From positions 1 to 6,511 of the forward strand of contig JAUWMJ010000187.1 in assembly GCA_030613225.1 (NCBI GenBank): a stretch of 6,511 bases of DNA, in the 5' to 3' direction. The notes under the pieces are model-generated. The model was not told where the DNA came from. It saw only the letters and a list, made by a program, of their open reading frames with translations, and made no database searches. Positions 1 to 5,339 of this stretch are shown here, piece by piece; the stretch's first letter is position 1; each line of letters begins with the position of its first letter. Source of the stretch: Desulfobacterales bacterium. Its GTDB lineage: Bacteria > Desulfobacterota > Desulfobacteria > Desulfobacterales > JAUWMJ01. The position numbers and the translations under genes are program-made.

Positions 1-127
1 CAGGAGCTATTTTTAAAATTTCGCTGTCTTCAAATGATTTTGATGAAACATGTTCTTGAGTCAACAGGCGATATTCGGTTGTATCTTCCCCAATGGGAAA
101 TATCTCCTGGTATTTGAAATCCGTCAT
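1..127 (-). CDS. Class I (Fe-S) fumarate hydratase, N-terminal fragment
   Basis: Partial gene: the first 42 residues are present and the rest lies beyond the left edge. The start reads [20 protein letters not shown] and continues [20 protein letters not shown]. This follows the N-terminus of the long, single-chain class I fumarases of the E. coli FumA/FumB type, including the TEYxLLTxEHVS core and the EILKxAP stretch. In that family the enzyme interconverts fumarate and malate in the TCA cycle, using an oxygen-sensitive [4Fe-4S] cluster in the cytoplasm; the cluster cysteines are not in this fragment. The N-terminal extension argues against the split alpha/beta form, whose alpha subunit lacks it. 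A good Shine-Dalgarno (AGGAGA, 135-140 on the complement) sits 7 bases before the ATG at 127. It is the third gene of the leftward group, 225 bases after the lipoprotein gene. The symbol (fumA or fumB) cannot be settled from the fragment. Confidence 0.88.
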   Translation of the reverse strand, partial: MTDFKYQEIFPIGEDTTEYRLLTQEHVSSKSFEDSEILKIAP

Positions 128-310
128 CTAAATTTCTCCTGTTTAGTAAACATTTGCGGGTTCAAAGGTTGACCGAATGGAATTATATTAAGACCTATAG
201 AGTGAACTTTACCTGGCGTTGGGTCAAGCTGAGTTCCAGGACGTGCATGATCATTATAGACGCACCCGCACTGCAATTGTTTCATTAAGTACTTACAGTC
301 TGCAAGCAAT

Positions 311-348
311 GGTAACCCTGAACGGTGAACCCTGAACCCGTGAACCTT
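311..348. repeat. Short tandem GTGAACCCTGAAC-type repeat
   Basis: The 10-mer AACCCTGAAC occurs at 314-323 and again at 328-337 (period 14), followed by a shorter related CGTGAACC at 339-346. It lies between the stop of the lipoprotein gene and the fumarase gene. A related GAACCCTGAA occurs near 769-778 in the next spacer. No hairpin with a T-run is seen, so I do not call it a terminator. Its role is unknown. The rest of the 128-352 spacer shows nothing I can assign. Confidence 0.55.
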
Positions 349-352
349 TATC

Positions 353-730
353 CTATTTATAAGCCTTTTCGATTGCCTTCTGCACGGCATTCATTATTAC
401 TCTGCTGCTGTTAGTAGCTCCGGATACCGCATCAACCCTCGTGGACTGCTGTGATATAATTCTTTGAGGTATAACTTCACCTGGTTTTTTACCTTTCCAT
501 GAGGCAAAGTGCTTCACCAGTTCAATTTCGGCTATCCTGCCGTCGGTAATTGTAACCTTTATAATGGCTTTATTTATTCCTTTCCTGTATTCCCCTTCAT
601 AAACACCGTCTTTTAATCCTTCAGACACAACAGGTGTGCCCATCAAAGGGGCTATCTGGCAGCCGGCGGAACTCAGGATCAGACTTGCCGCGAAAATAAT
701 CAGGTAAAAGGCTTTTAGATGTTTTTGCAT
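353..730 (-). CDS. FMN-binding domain lipoprotein (RnfG/NqrC-like FMN_bind fold)
   Basis: Small exported flavoprotein of 125 residues. The N-terminus is a lysine followed by a hydrophobic stretch (about residues 7-22) ending at SSAGC, a lipobox-like site with Cys24. The residue at -3 is Ser rather than the usual Leu, so it is a weak lipobox but a clear signal peptide. The mature part, from DGVYEGEYRKG to the end, is one FMN_bind domain. It ends in DAVSGATNSS, which fits the Dxx[S/T]GAT motif where ApbE-type flavin transferases attach FMN through phosphate to the Thr (T106 here). In the family such domains carry electrons on the outer face of the inner membrane (RnfG, NqrC, NosR and free-standing versions). 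No Rnf, Nqr or apbE gene is in view, so the redox partner is unknown. Two ATGs lie in tandem; the second (730) is chosen because AGGAGG is 5 bases from it and only 2 from the first (733). Confidence 0.85.
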   Translation of the reverse strand: MQKHLKAFYLIIFAASLILSSAGCQIAPLMGTPVVSEGLKDGVYEGEYRKGINKAIIKVTITDGRIAEIELVKHFASWKGKKPGEVIPQRIISQQSTRVDAVSGATNSSRVIMNAVQKAIEKAYK

Positions 731-735
731 CATTA

Positions 736-741
736 CCTCCT
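736..741 (-). promoter_or_regulatory. Ribosome binding site deciding the lipoprotein start
   Basis: On the complement this is a perfect AGGAGG followed by TAATGATG. Spacing is 2 bases to the first ATG (731-733) and 5 to the second (728-730), so initiation at the second Met is more likely. The difference is one residue and does not alter the signal peptide. Confidence 0.7.
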
Positions 742-803
742 GTTTAGGATAGGTCAGGAACCCTGAATTTGTTGCCGTTATTCACTTATCTGAAGGTAGA
801 TTT

Positions 804-2177
804 CTATCCGGCGGGAAGAGTTTCACGCCCAATATCAACTATAACCTGTTCAGCCAGAAGTTCTTCAAATTGAACATGGACGCTGCTTTCATCAAAAGGC
901 TGAAGGTGAACTGCAACGATCTTACCGTTACAGTTAATCTTGTGTTTACCTGTCGGGTTTTGATAAACTGTTTGAATGTTTATCCAGGAGTCTAACAATT
1001 GACCGGCATCCTCTTTTTTATTAAGCTTAAAGCCGTAACTGACACCGCCCGCCGAAATATCAAAAAGGGATACCCTATAGGGACTCTTTAGCGGTTTCCC
1101 GGAATTGTCTAAAGGTTGAACCATGGCAATGCGAGATATTTTTACCCGCTTATGCCCTCTTAACTGCAGCCCTGATTTTTGTATCAAATCGCCCACTTTT
1201 TCGAACAAGCGGGAAAATTGTCTAAGTTTATTTTCAATCCCTGGATGTTTATTCTCCCACTCGGTCAGAATATTTTTTTCAAGAAAAAACATTTCCGCAT
1301 CAGTAAAAGCAATAAGAGAAGCAGTACATACTGTAAAGGAAAAAAACGCTTCATCATTTGCGATGTCTCCGGGTGTCAACTCCTTTAAAACCGCTTCCTG
1401 CGGTCCGAAATGATCATGATATACCATTTGAAATCGGCCTTTTTTTATAAAATACATCCTTGAATCGAGTTGACCCTGTTCAAAAACAGGCTGGCCTGCT
1501 TTAAATGCCTTCGTTTTCATGGCAAAATAAAGGGTATTCGATTCATCCTTAGTAAGAGTGTCAAAAAGTCTGGCCCAGATTTCAAGATAATTTTTATCCA
1601 AGACCCGGCTTTTCTCTTCTTCAATAATTTCGCCTGAGCTGACAATTTCCTTTAAAGCCATGGGGGCAACTTCATATAGCTTTTCTCTCAGCTCTTCCGC
1701 TTTAGTAAAGTTTTTCTCCCTGGCGAATTTTGTGATTATCTCAAGCAAAAGCTTTGCGGCATTTTCCTGATCGCCCTGCTCAACATACTGGTCAATAAGT
1801 TTTTCCTGGTCTGAAATATCGCTTTTTTCTGTTAATTTTTCTTCCTTCGTCTGGGCTGCGGCAGCCTCTTTTTTTGCAGGTTCTTTTTCTTTTTTATCAG
1901 GTGTTTCTTTCTCCGCTTGAATTCTCTCTTTTACTGAACCGGTGCTTGTCGAAATACGAGCCCCGCAATATTTACAGGTCTGAGATGAAGCTTGTGTAAA
2001 ACCGCATTCAGGACATTCTATCCACTTGCCGGCTTGCTTTTTTTCAGATGGTTTAGTTTCTTTTTTTACAAAAAATTTGGTCTGGCATTGTTTGCATCTG
2101 GAATAAACACCCTTATCCGGAATTCTATCATCATCTACCCTGTATTCAGTTTTACAATTGGGGCACTGAATTTTCAT
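804..2177 (-). CDS. Zinc-ribbon / cyclic-nucleotide-binding-like / PilZ regulatory protein
   Basis: Predicted cytoplasmic multi-domain signalling protein of 457 residues with no membrane segment. Residues 1-37 are an MJ0042-type zinc ribbon (C5-x2-C8, C28-x2-C31). Residues 52-74 are a second short ribbon (C55-x2-C58, C68-x2-C71). Residues 80-125 are a Lys/Glu-rich linker, and 125-200 a helical, TPR-like stretch. Residues about 215-302 resemble a cNMP-binding beta-barrel (FKAGQPVFEQGQLDSRMYFI, then LTPGDIANDEAFF). The C-terminal domain (about 338-440) is PilZ, with both c-di-GMP motifs: RGHKR (R340-x3-R344) and DISAGG (D373-x-S-x2-G378). The phosphate-binding cassette of the cNMP fold is degenerate: the usual Arg appears to be Cys284 (TVCTAS), so cAMP or cGMP binding is doubtful while c-di-GMP binding is well supported. 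No DNA-binding HTH or enzymatic domain is seen; output is probably protein-protein contact. GGGAGG lies 5 bases before the ATG. It heads the leftward group, 73 bases before the lipoprotein gene. Confidence 0.87.
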   Translation of the reverse strand: MKIQCPNCKTEYRVDDDRIPDKGVYSRCKQCQTKFFVKKETKPSEKKQAGKWIECPECGFTQASSQTCKYCGARISTSTGSVKERIQAEKETPDKKEKEPAKKEAAAAQTKEEKLTEKSDISDQEKLIDQYVEQGDQENAAKLLLEIITKFAREKNFTKAEELREKLYEVAPMALKEIVSSGEIIEEEKSRVLDKNYLEIWARLFDTLTKDESNTLYFAMKTKAFKAGQPVFEQGQLDSRMYFIKKGRFQMVYHDHFGPQEAVLKELTPGDIANDEAFFSFTVCTASLIAFTDAEMFFLEKNILTEWENKHPGIENKLRQFSRLFEKVGDLIQKSGLQLRGHKRVKISRIAMVQPLDNSGKPLKSPYRVSLFDISAGGVSYGFKLNKKEDAGQLLDSWINIQTVYQNPTGKHKINCNGKIVAVHLQPFDESSVHVQFEELLAEQVIVDIGRETLPAG

Positions 2178-2195
2178 GCTTGCCTCCCATTGATC

Positions 2196-2215
2196 CCCCG
2201 CCTGACAGGGAGGGG
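2196..2215 (-). promoter_or_regulatory. GC-rich hairpin in the 5' leader of the zinc-ribbon/PilZ gene
   Basis: CCCC (2196-2199) pairs with GGGG (2212-2215), and after one mismatch CC (2201-2202) pairs with GG (2209-2210), around a 6-base loop. It stands 18 bases upstream of the ATG at 2177 and next to the GGGAGG ribosome site, so it could affect translation on the minus strand. It is not followed by a T-run in either useful direction, so a terminator is unlikely. The stem is short and the function is a guess. Confidence 0.3.
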
Positions 2216-2417
2216 AAATCAGATTTTTCCGATGCCATCCGGCGCTTATTTAAAGACTTTTTATGAAAGCATCAATTTTTAGATACGGCTTTGCACAACG
2301 TTACATGATTTTATGAACTATATCAATATATTTATAAGGAGAATTTAGATTTTGATTAGTTTTTTCTTATTCTGTTGTTCTTTACAAAAATTAAAATTAT
2401 GAGTAAAGGGATAGAAG
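2216..2417. promoter_or_regulatory. AT-rich divergent intergenic region, probable promoters for both gene groups
   Basis: This stretch separates the divergent regulator and sirtuin genes and contains no credible coding sequence. It is markedly AT-rich, especially 2301-2400, as expected for promoters, but I find no convincing -35/-10 pair on either strand. A strong Shine-Dalgarno-like AAGGAG (2336-2341) is followed by no ATG at usable distance. A TTG at 2352 would open only a 16-codon ORF, so it may be a leftover from a decayed gene or a chance match. Confidence 0.4.
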
Positions 2418-2516
2418 GCACCCGTCTTCGCCCTTGGCTACGCCGAGGCACGGCCCGTCTTCGCCCTTGGCTACGCCGAGGCACGGCCCGTCTTTGCCTT
2501 TGGCTACGCCGAGGCA
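2418..2516. repeat. Three tandem 33-base hairpin repeats
   Basis: The unit begins CCCGTCTTCGCCCTTGGCTA and ends CGCCGAGGCA plus a CGG spacer. Cores lie at 2421-2450, 2454-2483 and 2487-2516, an exact period of 33. Copies 1 and 2 are identical over 30 bases and copy 3 differs at two positions. Each copy holds a near-palindrome, CCTTGGC-TAC-GCCGAGG (7-base stem with one mismatch). The period is a multiple of three, so the repeat stays open in several frames and produces illusory Arg-rich ORFs on both strands. It is REP-like intergenic DNA. It is GC-rich against an AT-rich surround, which suggests insertion or slippage amplification. Confidence 0.85.
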
Positions 2517-2538
2517 GGGAAAAGCACAAAGGGCTTGT

Positions 2539-2554
2539 CCTGCGTAGCCGCAGG
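2539..2554. repeat. Perfect hairpin next to the tandem repeats
   Basis: CCTGCG (2539-2544) and CGCAGG (2549-2554) form a perfect 6-base stem around TAGC. On the complement the flanking sequence reads CTTCGCC-TGC-GGCTACGC, which resembles the tandem-repeat core at 2421-2516. It therefore looks like a diverged copy in inverted orientation. The bases just before it (2524-2544) also resemble the start of the repeat found at 5175 and 5223. Confidence 0.5.
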
Positions 2555-2628
2555 CGAAGAAGGAAGACGAAAAAAGTAAAGAATCCGGGCCCAAAGGGTG
2601 TGGTTTTAAAAATTGAATAAAAAGGGTA

Positions 2629-2656
2629 ACTACTCAGCCTGACTACGTGAGTAGTC
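2629..2656 (+). promoter_or_regulatory. Mutually exclusive hairpins in the sirtuin leader
   Basis: ACTACTCA (2629-2636) is a perfect inverted match to TGAGTAGT (2648-2655), with an 11-base loop. GACTAC (2641-2646) is a perfect inverted match to GTAGTC (2651-2656), with the 4-base loop GTGA. Both use the same GTAGT arm, so only one stem can form at a time. The structure ends 18 bases before the sirtuin ATG and just upstream of its AAGGAAA ribosome site. It could be a leader-RNA switch, a protein-binding dyad, or the end of a small repeat; the sequence alone does not decide. Confidence 0.45.
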
Positions 2657-2674
2657 AAAAAAGGAAACAAAAAA

Positions 2675-3436
2675 ATGAACAAAGAGATCGCGATTATTTC
2701 CGAAAAAATTTCAGAAGCAGGAAAAAATGTTATTTTCACCGGTGCCGGCATATCAACTGAAAGTGGAATTCCGGATTACCGCAGCAAGGGTGGAATCTGG
2801 GATAAATTCCGGCCTGTCTATTTTGATGAATTCATGTCATCAAAAGAGGCCCGTATTGAATACTGGCGTCGATGGTCGGAACTTTATGCCGACTTGACGC
2901 GGGCAAAACCAAACCCCGCTCATTTGGCGGTTACCAAACTCCACGAAATGGGACTCCTTGAAGCTGTTATCACTCAGAATATTGACGGTTTGCACCAGCA
3001 GGCAGGTCTTCCTGATGATAAAATAATCGAACTGCATGGCAACACCTGCCGGATACGGTGTATGCATTGCAGCAAAATATCTTCCATCCATGAAGCCAAA
3101 AAGCGTCTGGATGACGAAGATAATGCGCCGGAAGGTGAGTGTGGAGGCTACCTGAAGCCGGATACAATATCTTTCGGGCAGGCGATGCCTGCCGACAAAG
3201 TCGAACAGGCTGTAATTCTATCTAAAAACAGCAATTTCTTTATGGTTGTAGGTTCAACCCTGGTCGTTCAGCCTGCGGCTCATATGCCGGTTTATGCTAA
3301 AAACAGCGGGGCGTTTCTTGCTATTATCAACCTGTCTGAAACCCCGTGTGATGAAATATGCGACGTACGAATAAATAGAAAAGCCGGAGAAGTCTTGGAA
3401 AAAATAACTAATGGAATAGGAGAAAGTGGGCGATAA
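2675..3436 (+). CDS. Sir2-family NAD-dependent protein deacylase (sirtuin)
   Basis: Complete 253-residue sirtuin, normal bacterial length, predicted cytoplasmic. The family removes acyl groups from lysine using NAD+, giving nicotinamide and O-acyl-ADP-ribose. Signature motifs are intact: GAGISTESGIPDYRS (residues 23-37) with GGIW after it, TQNIDGLH (100-107), catalytic His121 in ELHGN, GSTLVVQPA (193-201), and the late INLSETPCDEI/KAGEVL region. The zinc module is atypical. C129-x2-C132 forms the first pair, but the second pair has only C156 (EGECGG where CxxCGG is usual); C125 is an extra Cys nearby. Y63-x2-R66 has the spacing of the class III FYxxR motif, but GIPDYR is the ordinary deacetylase form, so acyl preference is open. 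The ribosome site is AAGGA, 9 bases from the ATG. The CheW-LysM gene follows after 56 bases on the same strand, so co-transcription is possible. It is cobB/sir2-like, but the exact symbol is uncertain. Confidence 0.95.
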   Translation: MNKEIAIISEKISEAGKNVIFTGAGISTESGIPDYRSKGGIWDKFRPVYFDEFMSSKEARIEYWRRWSELYADLTRAKPNPAHLAVTKLHEMGLLEAVITQNIDGLHQQAGLPDDKIIELHGNTCRIRCMHCSKISSIHEAKKRLDDEDNAPEGECGGYLKPDTISFGQAMPADKVEQAVILSKNSNFFMVVGSTLVVQPAAHMPVYAKNSGAFLAIINLSETPCDEICDVRINRKAGEVLEKITNGIGESGR

Positions 3437-3492
3437 TATATATGTTGAGAAGATAATACTATATATCCAGCAAATTCTATCAGAAAAGTATA

Positions 3493-5070
3493 ATGGACAA
3501 CGCACAACACGACAATTCTTTTTTAACCTTTCGGGTAGGACCGTATTGTTTAGCTGTTCCGGCAGTGGATGCAGAAGCTATCATTACAATGCCGGAAATC
3601 AGATCTGTCCCCCTTACGCCTGACTCTGTGGCAGGCGTGTTTTCACATCGCGGAAAAATTACAGTAGTTATCAGCCTTAAGCGTAAATTCGGCATGAAAG
3701 AATCAGATGACAGATCAACCGGCCAGCTAATTATATCGCGAATAAGCACAGGCTTGACGGCATTTACGGTTGACGAGGTTCTGGATATCATTCCTGCTTC
3801 AGGGTTAAATTTCAGCACCTTGCCGGCACTTGGCATGGTCACTGCGTTCGATAGGTTTGCAGTCAAAAATGACGAAATAATTTTGCACACTGATTTTGAA
3901 CTTCTCTGCCGGCTTGAAGATTCAGACGAACTTGCAGATTCGCTGAAAAGCTTAACAAGTGCTTTAAAACCAAAGTCGGACCCCGACAAACCCTTGCCTG
4001 ACGAAAATATCCCTGTATCAGAAAGTCACTCTCAGACCACCCCTGAGGAGAAAGCAAAGCAAGAGAGCATCATCCATTCAACCAGCCCTGATTCTTTAGA
4101 TGCTGCCGGCAAGCATCCAGGCATTGGTACTGAAAAATCTTCAAAACAAAAATCCCGGACGTCCGGGGAAAGAGTTTTATTAAAGCCTGGAATCAGAGCA
4201 GCTCGAAAAGCAATACCATATAAAGCCCGAACTGTTCAGAGAAAAATTCCGGTCGAACGCAGATTGTCCGCAAACGACCAAACCGCCTATGAACAGCCCA
4301 AAAGATACCTTCGTCTCGCTTTTGTCGGAGTCTTAGTCCTGGCTATCATTTTTATTTCCATAATATGGCTGTGGCCTGAAAGCGATCAGGATCTGAAAGT
4401 AGCGTATAGAAGTAAGGAACCGGCTGTTAATTACATCCGGGATACTTCTATAAAGTCTGTATATTTGCCTCAACCCTTGGTGTCGGGCGATACTTCGGAG
4501 ATCTTGATTGATGCCGCCGATGTACTCGAAAATAAGGATGATGAAGTTTTTAAAACAGAGGAACCTGCTGATACAGACCGGATGTCGCTGGTAGCGGAAG
4601 AAAAATTTACCGGAACAATTAAAAAAAGCAATACGGATTTTCTGACGCCACAGGCAAGTAAGGAAGTCCTGAGAATCGAAACAGACGATTTCACGCTGAC
4701 TATAGAGCGCCCACAGTCACACAAAACAGAACCGACTACGAAACTCGAGCAAAAGCCTGTTGACGAAGATGAAAATTCACAGATATTAAAAACTGCAAAA
4801 CAACAACCTTTCAAAACAGAACAAGCACAGCCGGGAAAAATGGATGAAACGATTTCAACGCATGTCGCAGTCGGAATAACAGAAATCATACATTTTGTTG
4901 TAAAAGGCGATACTTTGTGGGATATTGCTGCAAGATATCTTGGCGATCCTTTCCTTTACCCGGAACTGGCAAAGCTGAGCCTAATAAAAGACCCGGATCT
5001 TATTTACCCTGGAGACCTGATTCGCATCACTATTAAAAAACAGCCTGTTATGGAAAAGGCCGATATTTAA
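3493..5070 (+). CDS. CheW-like domain, membrane helix and LysM domain fusion protein
   Basis: 525-residue bitopic protein. Residues 8-140 form a full CheW-like domain (FLTFRVGPYCLAVPAVDAEA, then VAGVFSHRGKITVVISLKRKFG). R53-G54 sits at the conserved NLRG-type position used in CheW contacts with CheA and receptors. Residues 141-222 are a Ser/Asp/Pro-rich linker, and 223-273 is strongly basic. One membrane helix follows at about 274-294 (LRLAFVGVLVLAIIFISIIW). Residues 296-460 are acidic and low-complexity. A LysM domain (466-515: VVKGDTLWDIAARYLGDPF, then DPDLIYPGDLIRI) closes the chain. The basic flank before the helix and the acidic tail after it predict N-inside, C-outside, so CheW would be cytoplasmic and LysM would bind peptidoglycan. 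Known CheW proteins are soluble couplers; this fusion is one I do not recognise as a characterised protein. The ATG at 3493 is the only start downstream of the in-frame stop at 3454-3456, but its ribosome site is weak. No cheA, receptor or response-regulator gene is in view. Confidence 0.9.
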   Translation: MDNAQHDNSFLTFRVGPYCLAVPAVDAEAIITMPEIRSVPLTPDSVAGVFSHRGKITVVISLKRKFGMKESDDRSTGQLIISRISTGLTAFTVDEVLDIIPASGLNFSTLPALGMVTAFDRFAVKNDEIILHTDFELLCRLEDSDELADSLKSLTSALKPKSDPDKPLPDENIPVSESHSQTTPEEKAKQESIIHSTSPDSLDAAGKHPGIGTEKSSKQKSRTSGERVLLKPGIRAARKAIPYKARTVQRKIPVERRLSANDQTAYEQPKRYLRLAFVGVLVLAIIFISIIWLWPESDQDLKVAYRSKEPAVNYIRDTSIKSVYLPQPLVSGDTSEILIDAADVLENKDDEVFKTEEPADTDRMSLVAEEKFTGTIKKSNTDFLTPQASKEVLRIETDDFTLTIERPQSHKTEPTTKLEQKPVDEDENSQILKTAKQQPFKTEQAQPGKMDETISTHVAVGITEIIHFVVKGDTLWDIAARYLGDPFLYPELAKLSLIKDPDLIYPGDLIRITIKKQPVMEKADI

Positions 5071-5107
5071 GTTTGATGGCGTCGTAGAAAGTCCCATCTA
5101 CTGCGTT

Positions 5108-5169
5108 GCAGCGGTTTTTCAGAAACTCGGCATACTACTTGTATTGCCTCGTCTCTGAAAAACCACTGC
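5108..5169. repeat. Long imperfect palindrome within the composite repeat
   Basis: GCAGCGGTTTTTCAGA (5108-5123) matches the inverse of TCTGAAAAACCACTGC (5154-5169) at 15 of 16 positions. The inner part (CTCGGCATAC against GTATTGCCTCG) also pairs with a bulge, so nearly the whole 62-base stretch can fold into one hairpin. Further out, AGAAAGT (5086-5092) is inverse to ACTTTCT (5211-5217), though not symmetric. Lying 38 bases after the CheW-LysM stop, the hairpin could slow or end transcription, but no T-run follows it. Confidence 0.7.
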
Positions 5170-5174
5170 GCCTT

Positions 5175-5247
5175 GCACCCCAAGGGCACTTCCTGCGGGG
5201 CGTATATAGAACTTTCTGCTTAGCACCCCAAGGGCATTTCCTGCGGG
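5175..5247. repeat. Two direct copies of a 25-base repeat
   Basis: Copies at 5175-5199 and 5223-5247 share GCACCCCAAGGGCA, then C or T, then TTCCTGCGGG, identical at 24 of 25 positions with a period of 48. They are GC-rich and interrupt what looks like the right half of the palindromic element, so they may be a nested insertion. A weaker relative occurs at 2524-2544 in the other spacer. Confidence 0.7.
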
Positions 5248-5300
5248 CACCATCGGTTATACTTTTTACAAGACCGTCAAGTTTGATGGCGTTGTAACAA

Positions 5301-5314
5301 GGGAAGATCTTTCC
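5301..5314. promoter_or_regulatory. Short dyad before the YihY-family gene
   Basis: GGGAAGATCTTTCC is a 14-base near-perfect dyad (an exact AAGATCTT centre flanked by GGG/TCC with one G-T position), ending 25 bases before the ATG at 5340. It could be an operator half-site pair or chance. The gene has no good Shine-Dalgarno, so this leader is otherwise featureless and AT-rich. Confidence 0.25.
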
Positions 5315-5339
5315 TTTCAACACTTTAGCAATTTAAATT

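Larger units (their letters stand above)
5069..5296. repeat. Composite intergenic repeat bounded by direct copies of an 18-base end
   Basis: AAGTTTGATGGCGTCGTA at 5069-5086 recurs as AAGTTTGATGGCGTTGTA at 5279-5296 (17 of 18 identical, same orientation). Between them lie a long palindrome and two copies of another repeat, listed separately. The left copy begins on the last two bases of the CheW-LysM stop codon. I recall similar sequence as a dispersed repeat in Desulfobacterales genomes, which is memory, not a search. No transposase is encoded, so if mobile it would be MITE-like. The small ORFs here merely read through the repeats. The unit fills nearly the whole gap before the YihY gene. Confidence 0.7.

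Noticed and set aside
124..390. 88-codon minus-strand ORF whose TGA overlaps the fumarase ATG (ATGA)
   Set aside because: The ATGA overlap looks like coupling, but the ORF begins inside the lipoprotein gene in another frame, runs through the GAACCCTGAAC repeat, has no ribosome site at its ATGs and encodes nothing I recognise. The overlap is probably chance.
2418..2516. CRISPR array
   Set aside because: Three copies separated only by an invariant CGG triplet; there are no unique spacers and no cas genes, so this is a simple tandem repeat.
2397..2594. Minus-strand repeat ORFs (GVAKGEDG-type repeats)
   Set aside because: Same tandem-repeat artefact on the other strand; no ribosome site and no family resemblance.
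2375..2620. Plus-strand ORF of 81 codons, Arg-rich with an 11-residue repeat
   Set aside because: It is a translation of the 33-base tandem repeat, which stays open because its period is a multiple of three. It starts with TTG, has no ribosome site, and the opposite strand is open for the same reason.
3426..3623. GTG-started 65-codon ORF bridging the sirtuin end and the CheW start
   Set aside because: The first residues look amphipathic, but the ORF overlaps two well-supported genes in another frame and has no ribosome site. A frameshifted N-terminal extension of CheW-LysM is unlikely, because the CheW domain starts properly at residue 8.
3480..3989. Minus-strand 169-codon ORF opposite the CheW domain
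   Set aside because: It is the complement of a clear CheW coding sequence, with Ser-rich low-complexity content and no family signal.
5108..5169. Rho-independent terminator for the CheW-LysM gene
   Set aside because: The stem is long and strong, but no T-run follows the right arm on the plus strand, and the structure matches a repeat element better.
5106..5297. Plus-strand 63-codon ORF and its opposite-strand counterpart (5135-5323)
   Set aside because: Both lie entirely in the palindromic and 25-base repeats; the repeated APQGHFLR translation simply reflects the 48-base-spaced DNA repeat.
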